A stretch of 64,000 nt of DNA from Methylobacterium sp. 77 (GTDB taxonomy: Bacteria > Pseudomonadota > Alphaproteobacteria > Rhizobiales > Beijerinckiaceae): assembly GCF_000372825.1 (NCBI RefSeq), contig NZ_KB910516.1, forward strand, positions 1,644,011-1,708,010, read 5' to 3'. Below the pieces are notes generated by a model. The model was given only the letters and a program-made list of their open reading frames with translations, was not told the DNA's origin and searched no databases. The position numbers were made by a program, and so were the translations under genes. Shown piece after piece: positions 7,470 to 15,687 of this stretch (positions are counted from its first letter, which is position 1; each line of letters starts with the position of its first letter).

Positions 7470-8975
7470 TCAGGCGACGACGAGGAAGTCGGTGTAGGTC
7501 AGCGCGAGGTTGGCCTTGAGGTGCGCGAACGCGACCTGGGCGCCTGCGCCGGATCCGTCTGCATCGTAGGAGAGTAGTCCGCTCGCCACATCGTAGATCA
7601 TGTGGTCCGAGCTGTCTCGAGCCCCGGTACCGATGCGGAATTCCGACGCCGACAGAGTGCCGTCGTTGAGGGCGGTGAAGATGTCGTCGTCGAGGACGAT
7701 CGTGTCGAGACGGACCTTGAAGTCGGTGAGCGTGTCGACGTTGGTGCGACCGATCTTGGTATCGAAGTAGAACCGATCGCCACCGCTCCCACCCGACAGG
7801 ACATCCGATCCGGCGCCGCCATAGATCAGGTCGTTGCCCGCTTCGCCTGAAATCGCATCCTGGCCGGCGCCACCCCTCAGGACGTTCGAGACGCCGCTTC
7901 CGACCAGGGTGTCCGCGCCTTTCCCACCGGTGATGTTCTCGATGCTGATCAAGGTATCGCGGCCGATATCGACGCCTTTGGCGAAATATTGCGCGTAGAC
8001 ACCGTTGCTGTAGTCACCGATGCCGGACAGGTTCACCGTCACCGCGGAGACCACGGCGCTGTAATCGACCGTATCCTTGCCGTCCGTCGTCGAACCGAAG
8101 CCGTTGCCGCCGTCCAGCCGATCGTCTCCGGTGCCGCCAATGAGCGTATCGTTGCCGTCGCCGCCGAAGAGCGTGTCGTTGCTCGATCCGCCGTCCATCG
8201 TGTCGTTGCCGTCTCCCCCGAGAAGGATGTCTTTGCCGGCCATGCCGTGCATCACATCCGCCGTCGTCACGCCGCGGATGGTGTCGGCGCCGCTGCCGCC
8301 GGTCTGTGTCAGGGTATGGGTGCGAACGTTCCAGTCCCAGCTCGCCACCTGCTTGCCGTCGCTTCCGTCGGTCCCGTACAACGCTCGCGCCGCTGCAATA
8401 TCCAACGGGCCGAGATCCGGGGCGTAACCGGTATAGCTCATCACCGTATAGCTGGTGTTGTCCAGCTTGGGATCGAGGACGACGCTTCCGTCGAACGAGT
8501 GCTTCAGGCCGATCGCATGCCCGATCTCGTGAATCATGACGTGCTGCATGTCGTCGGTCGAGTATTGCATCACCGATTTATCGATGAACACATCGCTGCC
8601 GATTTTGGATTGATAGACGTAGGTCTCGCCGATGGACATCCCGGGATAGTAGGCATAGCCCGCGGCGCCGGCCGAACGGCTCAGGGAAAAGTCGTAATTC
8701 CCGAACCGGATCTCGCCCTGCCCGGCCGGCACTTCGAGAAAGCGAATTCCACTCGCATCGTCCCATTGCCCCAGTGCCTCGAGGGCCGACCGGCGTTCCG
8801 CTGCCGTGAAGGCGGCGAACGAATTGATGAAGGCGGACGATTCACCGCCCTCCGAGACATAGTCGGACGGCTTGGTATCGAACGAATAGGTGATGAAGAT
8901 CGGCTTCTTGGCGGTCGTTCCGCCCCAGAGATCGCTTCCGGAAATTAACGCCGTATAATCAGAGACAATGGTCAT
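7470..8975 (-). CDS. Serralysin-like M10B metalloprotease with RTX repeats
   Basis: 501 residues. The zinc site HEIGHAIGLKH is at residues 149-159 and a Met-turn VMSY at 178-181, the arrangement of M10B serralysins. From about residue 225 come glycine/aspartate nonapeptides of the RTX type (GGDGNDT, GGTGDDR, GGAGSDV) that bind calcium, followed by a hydrophobic C-terminal end (TYTDFLVVA) acting as the type I secretion signal. There is no Sec signal peptide, as expected. Role: an extracellular protease of unknown target. Start ATG has GAGGG 8-9 nt upstream. No exporter is adjacent; the type I pair at 25335-28456 is a candidate partner. The M10B call is secure, the substrate is not known. Confidence 0.9.
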   Translation of the reverse strand: MTIVSDYTALISGSDLWGGTTAKKPIFITYSFDTKPSDYVSEGGESSAFINSFAAFTAAERRSALEALGQWDDASGIRFLEVPAGQGEIRFGNYDFSLSRSAGAAGYAYYPGMSIGETYVYQSKIGSDVFIDKSVMQYSTDDMQHVMIHEIGHAIGLKHSFDGSVVLDPKLDNTSYTVMSYTGYAPDLGPLDIAAARALYGTDGSDGKQVASWDWNVRTHTLTQTGGSGADTIRGVTTADVMHGMAGKDILLGGDGNDTMDGGSSNDTLFGGDGNDTLIGGTGDDRLDGGNGFGSTTDGKDTVDYSAVVSAVTVNLSGIGDYSNGVYAQYFAKGVDIGRDTLISIENITGGKGADTLVGSGVSNVLRGGAGQDAISGEAGNDLIYGGAGSDVLSGGSGGDRFYFDTKIGRTNVDTLTDFKVRLDTIVLDDDIFTALNDGTLSASEFRIGTGARDSSDHMIYDVASGLLSYDADGSGAGAQVAFAHLKANLALTYTDFLVVA

Positions 8976-9334
8976 GGCAGCCCTCGCAGCTGCGAAACCC
9001 TAGATAGCACGGTCCGTGGCGGCAAGATGGAGCCGCTGTGTCAGTAATCGTCCAGCGACGGGCTTGCCTTCGGACGTCGATCTCCAGACACGGCGTCCAA
9101 ACATTTGACCAAGCTGCTTTTTTGGTTTCCGCCCGCCTTGCTTTGGAACCATGGCGCGGGTCACAGCGTCGAGAAATTCTCAACGCGTCGCCCACAACCT
9201 TCCTCGATCCCGGTTAGCGGATCGTAACGTCGTCGTCCCGCACCGGACGGCGTGCCATTGCATCCCAGGTGCAAAGGCTGCATCGATCCGCACCCGAGGC
9301 CGCAACGACGGTCGATCGGTACGGAGACCCTGCC
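8976..9334. other. Intergenic region between protease and small-gene pair
   Basis: Upstream region for two divergently oriented transcription units. A short inverted repeat GAGAA-A-TTCTC occurs at 9171-9181. I see no gene, tRNA or convincing promoter boxes. Confidence 0.5.
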
Positions 9335-9550
9335 ATGACGCCCGACGAGATTGCCGACCTCAACCGCGCCCGCGCCAGCCTGTCGCGGCAGCGCAGTGCG
9401 TTGGCCAAACGGATCGGATCGAGCGAACTCGCAGCCGCCTCCGCCGCCGAGGATTTCATGCGCATCCTGCTCGCGATCGAGGCGGTGGATCGGGCACTGA
9501 CCAATGCCGGCCAGCCCTACATGCCCCCCGTCACCGATGCCGGGGCCTGA
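9335..9550 (+). CDS. Conserved-looking small protein, unknown function
   Basis: 71 residues, predicted helical and charged in the middle (NRARASLSRQRSALAKRI), no membrane segment and no signal peptide. Start ATG at 9335 is backed by GGAGA 7 nt upstream. It ends 3 nt before the PhnA-domain gene, so the two are probably co-transcribed. I do not recognise the family. Codon use matches the chromosome. Confidence 0.6.
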   Translation: MTPDEIADLNRARASLSRQRSALAKRIGSSELAAASAAEDFMRILLAIEAVDRALTNAGQPYMPPVTDAGA

Positions 9551-9553
9551 GCC

Positions 9554-9769
9554 ATGGCCGACACGAAGGACGCCAACGGCACGAAGCTCGTCGATGGAGA
9601 TTCGGTGACGCTGGTGAAGGATCTCAAGGTGAAGGGCACCTCCACCACTTTGAAGCGCGGGACCCTGGTCAAGAACATCCGTATCACCGACGACCCGGAC
9701 GAGATCGAGTGCAACGCCGACAAGGTGAAGGGACTCGTCCTGAAGACGCAATTCCTCAAGAAGGCGTGA
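9554..9769 (+). CDS. PhnA/YjdM C-terminal domain protein
   Basis: 71 residues closely resembling the C-terminal domain of alkylphosphonate-utilisation protein PhnA (YjdM): DGDSVTLVKDLKVKG, LKRGTLVKNIR, DDPDEIECNADKVKGL and the terminal FLKKA. The N-terminal zinc ribbon present in full-length PhnA is absent, a single-domain form common in alphaproteobacteria. Despite the name the family's direct role in phosphonate use is not established. It sits 3 nt after another small gene and converges on the next one. Confidence 0.8.
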   Translation: MADTKDANGTKLVDGDSVTLVKDLKVKGTSTTLKRGTLVKNIRITDDPDEIECNADKVKGLVLKTQFLKKA

Positions 9770-9772
9770 GGG

Positions 9773-10030
9773 TCAGTCGTCGGAATCGCTGCTGGTCACG
9801 CGCGCCGGAGAGCGGCTGAGACTGCGGATCGCGCGGGAAGGACGACCCGACTTCTCGGCGATGGCGCGATCCTGCTCTTCGATCAACTGCCGGGCCGGCT
9901 CGTCGCCATCGAGACCTCCGAGGATTTCCATGGGAACCCGACGGTTCGATGCGCGGGACTCGTCTTCGTAGACGACGTCGAACAGGACGGAGCCCCGCTC
10001 CTGCGGTTTCGACTTGGTGCGCTTGGCCAT
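9773..10030 (-). CDS. Small basic protein, unknown function
   Basis: 85 residues, starting MAKRTKSKPQERGSVLFDVV. Charged, with an acidic stretch in the middle (LDGDEPARQLIEEQDRAIAEK) and a Ser/Arg-rich tail. No membrane segment or recognised domain. The open frame extends much further upstream, but that part overlaps the adenine deaminase gene and is a shadow; the ATG at 10030 gives a self-contained protein. It converges with the PhnA-like gene, the stops being 3 nt apart. Function unknown. Confidence 0.55.
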   Translation of the reverse strand: MAKRTKSKPQERGSVLFDVVYEDESRASNRRVPMEILGGLDGDEPARQLIEEQDRAIAEKSGRPSRAIRSLSRSPARVTSSDSDD

Positions 10031-10333
10031 GACGGATGCTCGATCAAGGAAATCTGGAAAATCTAAGGTCGCAAGCCTGGGAAGCGGAATGTCCGGCGTT
10101 CGACCCCTTGGTCCCGTCGGCACTCTGACATCGTGGCCATCACCGATCGATCGGTGAGGTCCCGACCGGACTCGCAGCGCTACATGGTCCCGGCGCAAGA
10201 GGTTGGCAACCCGCTTCGCGCCGGCATCCGGTCGCGCGGGGCATGGCTGCCTGTGGCATGATGCGTGCGCGCCGTTCGACGGATCGGTCCGCCATGGCGG
10301 CGTCACCGATCGACGCGAGGAGCCGGACAGACG
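10031..10333. other. Divergent intergenic region upstream of adenine deaminase
   Basis: No gene seen. Holds an 18-bp palindrome (listed separately) and a second, partial copy (TCACCGATCGA) at 10303-10313 just before the ade ribosome-binding region. Likely regulatory space for ade and the minus-strand small gene. Confidence 0.5.
10140..10157. promoter_or_regulatory. 18-bp perfect palindrome, candidate operator
   Basis: TCACCGATCGATCGGTGA is perfectly self-complementary. Its first 11 bases recur at 10303-10313, about 20 nt before the adenine deaminase start. Repetition of a palindrome between divergent genes is typical of repressor sites; the binding protein is unknown. Confidence 0.35.
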
Positions 10334-12148
10334 ATGACCGATCAGACGCCGCTGACACGTTTTTCCGTCGCGCCCCTGAGCCGGATGACCCGGCATCTCG
10401 CGGGCGTTGCCGGTGGACGGACGGAGCCGGACCTCGTCATCACCGGTGCGCGTATCCTGTCTACATATTCCGAGCGTATGCAGCCCGACCGCGAGGTCTG
10501 GATCGCCGGAGGGCGCATCGCCGCCGTGAAGCAGGCTGGCGCCTATAAAGGATCTGCCCCCCGCTACGATGCAGGGGGCGGCATTCTTGCCCCCGGATTG
10601 GTGGATCCGCACCTCCACATCGAGAGCAGCATGGTGACGGCCTGCGCCTATGCCGAGGCGGCGCTCTTGAACGGAACGACGACCATCGTCTGCGACAGCC
10701 ACGAGATCGGGAACGTCCTCGACGCGGACGGGATCGCCTGGATGCTGGAGGATGCGCGCCAAGCGCCACTCAACATCTATCTGACCGTTCCGAGCACGGT
10801 CCCGGCCACCTCGCCGGAACTGGAGACCGCCGGCGGTGATCTCACGGCCGAGAAGATCGGGGCTCTGTTCGATGCGTGGCCGGAGGCGATCGGCCTGGGT
10901 GAGAAGATGGACTTCGTCGCCGTGGCCGAGGGCGATGAGAGGGCGCATGCCATCATCGAGTCGGCCTTGCGGAGGGGGCGACCGGTCTCCGGCCACATCT
11001 ACGGGCGCGGCTTCGTCGCCGCCTATGCCGCGAGTGGTGTTACCGATACCCACGAGGCCATCGACAGGGACATCGCCGACGATCTCCTCGAGGCGGGGTT
11101 ATGGATCTACCTGCGCGGCGGGCCGCCGACCACTCCATGGCACAGCCTGCCCAAGGCCATCGGTACGATCATCGAACTCGGCGCTGCGGCCAAGCGGGTC
11201 TGCGTCTGTACCGATGACCGGGACGCGCAGGATCTTCTCGCCTACGGACTGGACTGGGTGGTGCGCGAAGCCATCCGCATGGGTATCCCGCGCGAACAGG
11301 CATGGTCGATGGGCTCGCTGCATCCGGCAACCCGCTATGGGCTCGATGGCGAGATCGGCGGCTTTGGTGGTGGACGGAGGGCGGACCTGGTGCTCCTCGA
11401 CGACGACTTCATCCCGCAGACCACCTGGTACGGTGGCCGCTGCGTCGTCGAGAACCGGGCGATCACCCCGCTGCTCGATGCTGCGCTCTCGCGTCCCTAC
11501 CGATACCCGGCCCCTGCTTACGCGACGATGCATATGCCGCAGCCGTTGCCGGCCCTTGTCCCAGCGCTTCCCGGCGGCCCCTGCGTCGTCAACGCCATCC
11601 GCACCACGCTTCCGGGAATCGAGCTGACGCACGAGCGGTACGCCCTGAATCCAGGGCCCGATTGGCAGACGACGCTTCAGGATAACGACATGTGCTTCGT
11701 CACCGTGATCGAGCGCCACGGTGGAGCCGGTAACGTCGCACACGGATTGTTGCGCGCCTTCGGGTTGAAACGAGGCGCGGTGGCGAGCAGCGTCGGCCAT
11801 GATTCCCACAACGTGATCGTCGCCGGGCTGAACGAGCAGGACATGCGCGTCGCGCTCGATACCCTGTCTGCAATTCAGGGCGGCGTCTGCGTCGTCGAGG
11901 ACGGCCAGGTCGCGGCCATGGTTCCATTACCCGTCGCGGGACTCCTCTCCGACAAGCGCGTTGGAATCGTCGCCGAGGAGGTGCGCCTTCTGAAAGAGGC
12001 TTGGGAGCGGGCAGGATGCACGATTCCTTATATGGGGTTCAACCTGATCCCTCTGTCGGTCATTCCCGAAATCCGGATCACCGATAAGGGTCTCGTGCTC
12101 GTGCCCGGCATGCGCATCGTTCCACTGTTCGAACCAGCCGACGCCTAG
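10334..12148 (+). CDS. ade: Adenine deaminase
   Basis: 604 residues, the usual size for Ade-type adenine deaminase, which converts adenine to hypoxanthine plus ammonia in purine salvage. The metal-dependent amidohydrolase fold shows the HxH site in [13 protein letters not shown] (H93, H95), then [19 protein letters not shown] and the C-terminal domain with [12 protein letters not shown] and [20 protein letters not shown]. Binds Mn or Fe in relatives. The ATG at 10334 was chosen as it begins the family-like sequence; the frame runs further upstream without conservation. It is monocistronic. The palindrome at 10140 and its partial copy at 10303 suggest local repression. Confidence 0.93.
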   Translation: MTDQTPLTRFSVAPLSRMTRHLAGVAGGRTEPDLVITGARILSTYSERMQPDREVWIAGGRIAAVKQAGAYKGSAPRYDAGGGILAPGLVDPHLHIESSMVTACAYAEAALLNGTTTIVCDSHEIGNVLDADGIAWMLEDARQAPLNIYLTVPSTVPATSPELETAGGDLTAEKIGALFDAWPEAIGLGEKMDFVAVAEGDERAHAIIESALRRGRPVSGHIYGRGFVAAYAASGVTDTHEAIDRDIADDLLEAGLWIYLRGGPPTTPWHSLPKAIGTIIELGAAAKRVCVCTDDRDAQDLLAYGLDWVVREAIRMGIPREQAWSMGSLHPATRYGLDGEIGGFGGGRRADLVLLDDDFIPQTTWYGGRCVVENRAITPLLDAALSRPYRYPAPAYATMHMPQPLPALVPALPGGPCVVNAIRTTLPGIELTHERYALNPGPDWQTTLQDNDMCFVTVIERHGGAGNVAHGLLRAFGLKRGAVASSVGHDSHNVIVAGLNEQDMRVALDTLSAIQGGVCVVEDGQVAAMVPLPVAGLLSDKRVGIVAEEVRLLKEAWERAGCTIPYMGFNLIPLSVIPEIRITDKGLVLVPGMRIVPLFEPADA

Positions 12149-12304
12149 GACGCTCCGGGGAAGGAACCGGATGGGCGGCTGCCTCGTTAGGGTTGCAGGT
12201 CTCAACAGCCTTTCCCATGTCGACTCGTTCAAACGGCATAATACTAGATCGGCCAGTCGAATTGTCCGTTCAGACGATTCGCTGGCCGCTTTGCGTTGTC
12301 TTCT

Positions 12305-12323
12305 ACAGGGGCACCCTGTTTTT
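12305..12323 (+). terminator. Short GC hairpin followed by a T-run
   Basis: ACAGGG (12305-12310) pairs with CCCTGT (12314-12319) over a 3-nt loop, then TTTT. It could terminate ade transcription, 157 nt after its stop, or act in the leader of the small membrane protein that begins 31 nt later. A second inverted repeat, CGGCCAG/CTGGCCG at 12250-12288, precedes it. Confidence 0.4.
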
Positions 12324-12353
12324 GGAGAAAACGCTCTTCTTTGGAGTGAGTTT

Positions 12354-12536
12354 ATGCGGAATATCCTGACGCTCATCGTCCTTGGCTTCGTGGGTTTCGT
12401 CCTCGTCGCGATGTTCGTTGCACCGACTCAGCCGGACCTGAGGGCGTGGTACCTCAAGAACGCCTGTGAGCATCTCGACAAGGTGTCGGCCAAGATCTGC
12501 GATCCCCTGCGTCAAGGGAGCGGTCAGCCGCTCTGA
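12354..12536 (+). CDS. Small single-pass membrane protein, unknown function
   Basis: 60 residues, MRNILTLIVLGFVGFVLVAM then a short soluble tail with two cysteines (CEHLDKVSAKICDPL). One N-terminal hydrophobic helix, either an anchor or an uncleaved signal. The ATG at 12354 is preferred because GGAGTGAG lies just upstream and the protein then begins with the membrane helix; the longer open frame upstream is unconserved in character. Downstream of hairpins that could control its expression. No family recognised. Confidence 0.6.
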   Translation: MRNILTLIVLGFVGFVLVAMFVAPTQPDLRAWYLKNACEHLDKVSAKICDPLRQGSGQPL

Positions 12537-12907
12537 ACTCTATGCGCGCCTTCTTCCGTGGAGGCGGTCACGGGGACCGACGCTCGCTTCGGCATGAAAT
12601 GGCTTGAGAGAGCGCCGTCCAGCCCATAGGCCCCGCGGGTGGCCTTCTCAGAAAGCACCGATCCGTGTTGGATGTCGGCTGCCGTTCGCTGCTTGTTCAG
12701 CTCTAAATCGCAGAATCGCGAGTAGGAGCTCGTCATAGACGGAAATGACGAGTGCGTGGCGGTTCTTCGGGTATCGGGATCCCTATCCCGCGAATACAGC
12801 GATAGCTTTTTGGATGGATCGCTCCACCCAAAGAGAAAGCCCGGTTTCCAATGTTATGGAACCAAGCTTTCTCATTCAAACCGGTCGCTTACCGACCGAT
12901 CATCCGA
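12537..12907. other. Intergenic region with convergent 3' ends
   Basis: Contains CTCGTCAT/ATGACGAG (12729-12736 and 12745-12752) and the larger hairpin at 12833-12873. A 70-residue open frame on the minus strand lacks a ribosome-binding site and is not called. No other feature seen. Confidence 0.5.
12833..12873 (-). terminator. Long imperfect hairpin, terminator of the 12908-13168 gene
   Basis: Outer arms GAGAAAGC (12833-12840) and GCTTTCTC (12866-12873) match perfectly, with an inner GGTTTCCA/TGGAACC stem. It lies 35 nt past the stop of the minus-strand gene and is followed on that strand by a short T-rich run. Confidence 0.65.
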
Positions 12908-13168
12908 TCAGTAGCCGTAGCGCCAAGCGCGCCGGCGCGAGTCATAGTAACGGCGCTGCTGCCGACGGATGTCCTGACGAACGGCTTTGCGGTGAAGGTA
13001 GCGTGCGCTGTGGCCGTAGCCGTAGCCATAACCGTATTGAACATGTTCCACTGCGCTCGACGGAGCGACGTCCACGTTGCCGAGCGACATCGGTGCAGCC
13101 TGGGATGCTGAGGCGAAGCCAGCACAGGCTACGAACGCCGTGAGAGCGGCAATCCGGAATGATTTCAT
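12908..13168 (-). CDS. Small secreted Gly/Tyr- and Arg-rich protein
   Basis: 86 residues. A clear signal peptide (MKSFRIAALTAFVACAGF, cleavage near SQAA) is followed by a YGYGYGYGH repeat and an Arg/Tyr-rich basic tail (RRQQRRYYDSRRRAWRYGY). The ATG at 13168 has GAAGGA 8 nt upstream. Such short cationic, tyrosine-rich exported proteins occur in methylobacteria and rhizobia without known role. Ends in its own hairpin terminator. Function not assigned. Confidence 0.75.
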   Translation of the reverse strand: MKSFRIAALTAFVACAGFASASQAAPMSLGNVDVAPSSAVEHVQYGYGYGYGHSARYLHRKAVRQDIRRQQRRYYDSRRRAWRYGY

Positions 13169-13267
13169 CGCGTCGTATTCCTTCGGTCTTGAGTCAGCGG
13201 ATTGGGAGCTGAGACGGATATGAAGGGCAGAAAAAGTTACCAAAATCCCTCCGATCCGTCACAGCTC

Positions 13268-13402
13268 TCAGACCAAATAGAGCGTTGCCGTCGCGCGGAA
13301 CACCTTCGGACAATGAGCTTCGTTCACGATCCGGAGAGCCTCTTCCACCGTGATGCGGCGGTTCAAGGCCAGTTCCTCGATCGTCATCCAGGTTGAAGTC
13401 AT
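13268..13402 (-). CDS. 44-residue protein, unknown function
   Basis: A short open frame with strong translation signals: GAGGGAG 7 nt before ATG at 13402, stop TGA at 13268-13270. It begins MTSTWMTIEELALNRRITVE, is helix-rich and ends ATLYLV. The TIEELALNRRITVEEALRIV stretch resembles one half of a helix-turn-helix but is too short to assign. It lies between the secreted Gly/Tyr-rich protein and the 3' end of the biosynthetic cluster, on the same strand as both. Whether it is conserved was not tested. Confidence 0.5.
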   Translation of the reverse strand: MTSTWMTIEELALNRRITVEEALRIVNEAHCPKVFRATATLYLV

Positions 13403-13509
13403 GCGATTGCTCCCTCGCTTTCGTTAACTCAACAATGATGGATCGGATTGGTTCATCGCGGCTGTCGGTGACGAACCACGGTCAGATCCGCGACGGCGCC
13501 GGCCGATGA

Positions 13510-14643
13510 TCACGCCTCTTTCCGGAGAATGTAATAGCCGCTGTCGCGACGTCCCGGCCCCAGATTGACGTAGAGGTCTTTCAGCAGACGGATGCCGAGG
13601 AGCCGCAAGGATCGTCCGAAAGATCGATAGGATCCGACGTCGACATCGATATGGTGCCCCCCGAAGCGCCCCACGGTGACGGTCATTCCGGCCCGTGACG
13701 CGAGCACCTCGACCGACTTTCTCGAGAACGAGTTCACGTGCTCGAGCGGAAGGATCGTATTGTAGTCGTTGAAGCGCCGTCGCCGCTGAAAATCGAACTC
13801 GAACGGTGACCAGTCGATGAAGCCGTTCTTTCTCAAAAGGTCGCGGATCCGGCCCTGGCGGGGCACCGCGATCTTGAACAGGCCGCCCTCCGCCACACAA
13901 TCCGCCAGCATGTCGAAGACCGCGACCGGGTCGGTCAGGTGCTCGAAGACCTGCTCGGTATGGACGATGTCGAAGCGGCGGTTCTTCAGTTCCGCATCGG
14001 TTAGAATTGTCACTCCGATGGAGCGCGCAAAGGCGATCTTCTCCGGCGAGATTTCGGTGGCATAGACGCTCATGCCCATTCCCACCGCCACCCGCGCCCA
14101 GCGCCCGTAGCCGAAGCCGAAATCGAGCAGGCTGACATCCTTCGGCTCCTTGCCGAGAATGGCAAGCAGGTCGATCAGGCGGCGTGAGACGTCCTGGAAA
14201 TTGTCGGCCGTGAGCCGATCGAACTCGAATCGCTTGAGTTTATCGGGGTCAATGAATTGGTCGTAGATGACACTCAGCATTCGGTCCGAGGGCGTATTCT
14301 TCTGGTAGATCAGTTCGCAGTTCGGACATTCCATGATCGTGTAGTCGAATCCTTTCAGGATGTCGCAATTGACCGTTCCCTGATTCCGGTAATGGCTCTC
14401 GACATGCCGGCGCACCTGCGGCGCCTCGTATCCTGCGGTGAACAGTGTCGCTGAATGGATCGAGCCGCAAACGGGACAGGCGATCCGCGCCTCGAAGAGC
14501 GCACCGTCTCGCGCGTCGGCACTGCTGCCGATGGTCGTAACATTCTCTGTATGCCTCGACTGCCGCGGCGCCTTGGCGACGGCATCGTCCGGGTCCTGGC
14601 ATGTCAGCGACGCGATCTTCTGCGGGGGGGAGGCCTTGTCCAT
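13510..14643 (-). CDS. Class I SAM-dependent methyltransferase with N-terminal zinc ribbon
   Basis: 377 residues. Two Cys pairs, CPVCGS near residue 56 and CPNCEL near residue 107, form a zinc-ribbon-like region, followed by a Rossmann methyltransferase domain with motif I LLDFGFGYGRWA and post-motif FDIVHTEQVFEHL. This architecture is seen in methyltransferases of sugar and natural-product pathways acting on C, N or O of nucleotide-sugar or carrier-bound intermediates. The ATG at 14643 has AAGGAG 5 nt upstream; an upstream ATG at 14730 lacks one. It is the last gene of the minus-strand cluster that starts with asnB. Substrate unknown. Confidence 0.85.
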   Translation of the reverse strand: MDKASPPQKIASLTCQDPDDAVAKAPRQSRHTENVTTIGSSADARDGALFEARIACPVCGSIHSATLFTAGYEAPQVRRHVESHYRNQGTVNCDILKGFDYTIMECPNCELIYQKNTPSDRMLSVIYDQFIDPDKLKRFEFDRLTADNFQDVSRRLIDLLAILGKEPKDVSLLDFGFGYGRWARVAVGMGMSVYATEISPEKIAFARSIGVTILTDAELKNRRFDIVHTEQVFEHLTDPVAVFDMLADCVAEGGLFKIAVPRQGRIRDLLRKNGFIDWSPFEFDFQRRRRFNDYNTILPLEHVNSFSRKSVEVLASRAGMTVTVGRFGGHHIDVDVGSYRSFGRSLRLLGIRLLKDLYVNLGPGRRDSGYYILRKEA

Positions 14644-14916
14644 GACAGCTCCTTGAGACTGCTGACGAAGTGAGTTCCGCAGACTTGTTAAGAATGATCG
14701 CCGCTGGTCGCCTACTTGCCAATTGTCCATTGTGAGTATCGTGCCGGCATAAACTGTCGGCCAAACGTATAAGAGGATAGAACGATTCTATGATGACGTA
14801 GATTTGATGCAACGTCGCTTCTCATCGCTCTGGAAGCGCGGCGTCGGTCGGGAACCGCAGGAAGGCTTTCCCGAAACGGCTCCCACGGGGTTTCCTTGCA
14901 GATCAGGCAAGCTGAT

Positions 14917-15597
14917 TCAGGACATCTCCGCTCTACGCCTAGCGCGCACGACGCGGGGGATGGCGTGCCCATCGCAGAGGAAATCCGGCGCCTCGTAGCC
15001 TCGGGCACGCCTGAACAGAGTCGCGATCTGTAGGTGCTGGCCCTCGCCGAACTCCATGGCGAGCCACCCATCCGGCTTCAGGAAGCTCAGTCCTTCCTGG
15101 ATGACGCGCTGATGGACGGACAGACCGTAGGGGCCGCCATCGAAGGCCTCGCGCGGTTCTGCCGCGAGCAGATAGGCCTTCTCCGCAGCGAGCCGTCCCG
15201 TCGAGATATAGGGCGGGTTGCAGACGATGAGGTCGGCTTCGCCCTTTGCGAGGTCGGGAGCGATCGCAGCGAAGAGGTCTCCCTGCCGCACCGTGATCCG
15301 GTTCGTCAGACCGAGGCGCACCACATTGGCCGAGGCGGCGGCGACCGCCCCGCTCGTGAGGTCGCTCGCCAGGATTTTCGTCTCCGGGAAGGCCGTCGCC
15401 AAGGCGCAGGCGAGATTGCCGGCCCCGCAGCACATGTCGACCACGGTCCCACGGTTGCCGCGTTGCCGCAGAATCTCACAGGCGGCACGACCGAGGAGCT
15501 CGGTTTCTTCGCGGGGGACGAGGACGTCCTGCCCAATCTCCATCTCGACTCCCAGGAAACTCTTCGTCCTGGCGACGGCGTGTGACGGCTCCATCAT
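14917..15597 (-). CDS. HemK/PrmC-like N5-methyltransferase family protein
   Basis: 226 residues. SAM-binding motif VVDMCCGAGNLACALA, and the diagnostic NPPY motif in IVCNPPYIST, which in PrmC positions a glutamine side-chain amide. There is no separate N-terminal PrmC helical domain, and a cluster location away from prfA argues against the housekeeping release-factor methylase; it may methylate an amide or amine of the cluster product. It follows the GNAT-like gene by about 90 nt. The reaction is inferred only from the motif. Confidence 0.8.
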   Translation of the reverse strand: MMEPSHAVARTKSFLGVEMEIGQDVLVPREETELLGRAACEILRQRGNRGTVVDMCCGAGNLACALATAFPETKILASDLTSGAVAAASANVVRLGLTNRITVRQGDLFAAIAPDLAKGEADLIVCNPPYISTGRLAAEKAYLLAAEPREAFDGGPYGLSVHQRVIQEGLSFLKPDGWLAMEFGEGQHLQIATLFRRARGYEAPDFLCDGHAIPRVVRARRRAEMS

Positions 15598-15687
15598 CTC
15601 CTCCCCTGTTGAAGGTTCACGGGTGCGTTTCCGAGGATGGGGCCATGCTCTCGCCTGGGCCGTTGCCCCGTTCCGTCGAAGCGATCG

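Noticed and set aside
12524..12736. 70-residue minus-strand frame
   Set aside because: No ribosome-binding site, overlaps the 3' end of the small membrane protein gene, no recognisable feature.
13202..13396. 62-residue plus-strand frame
   Set aside because: Antisense to the better-supported 44-codon gene with a strong ribosome-binding site.
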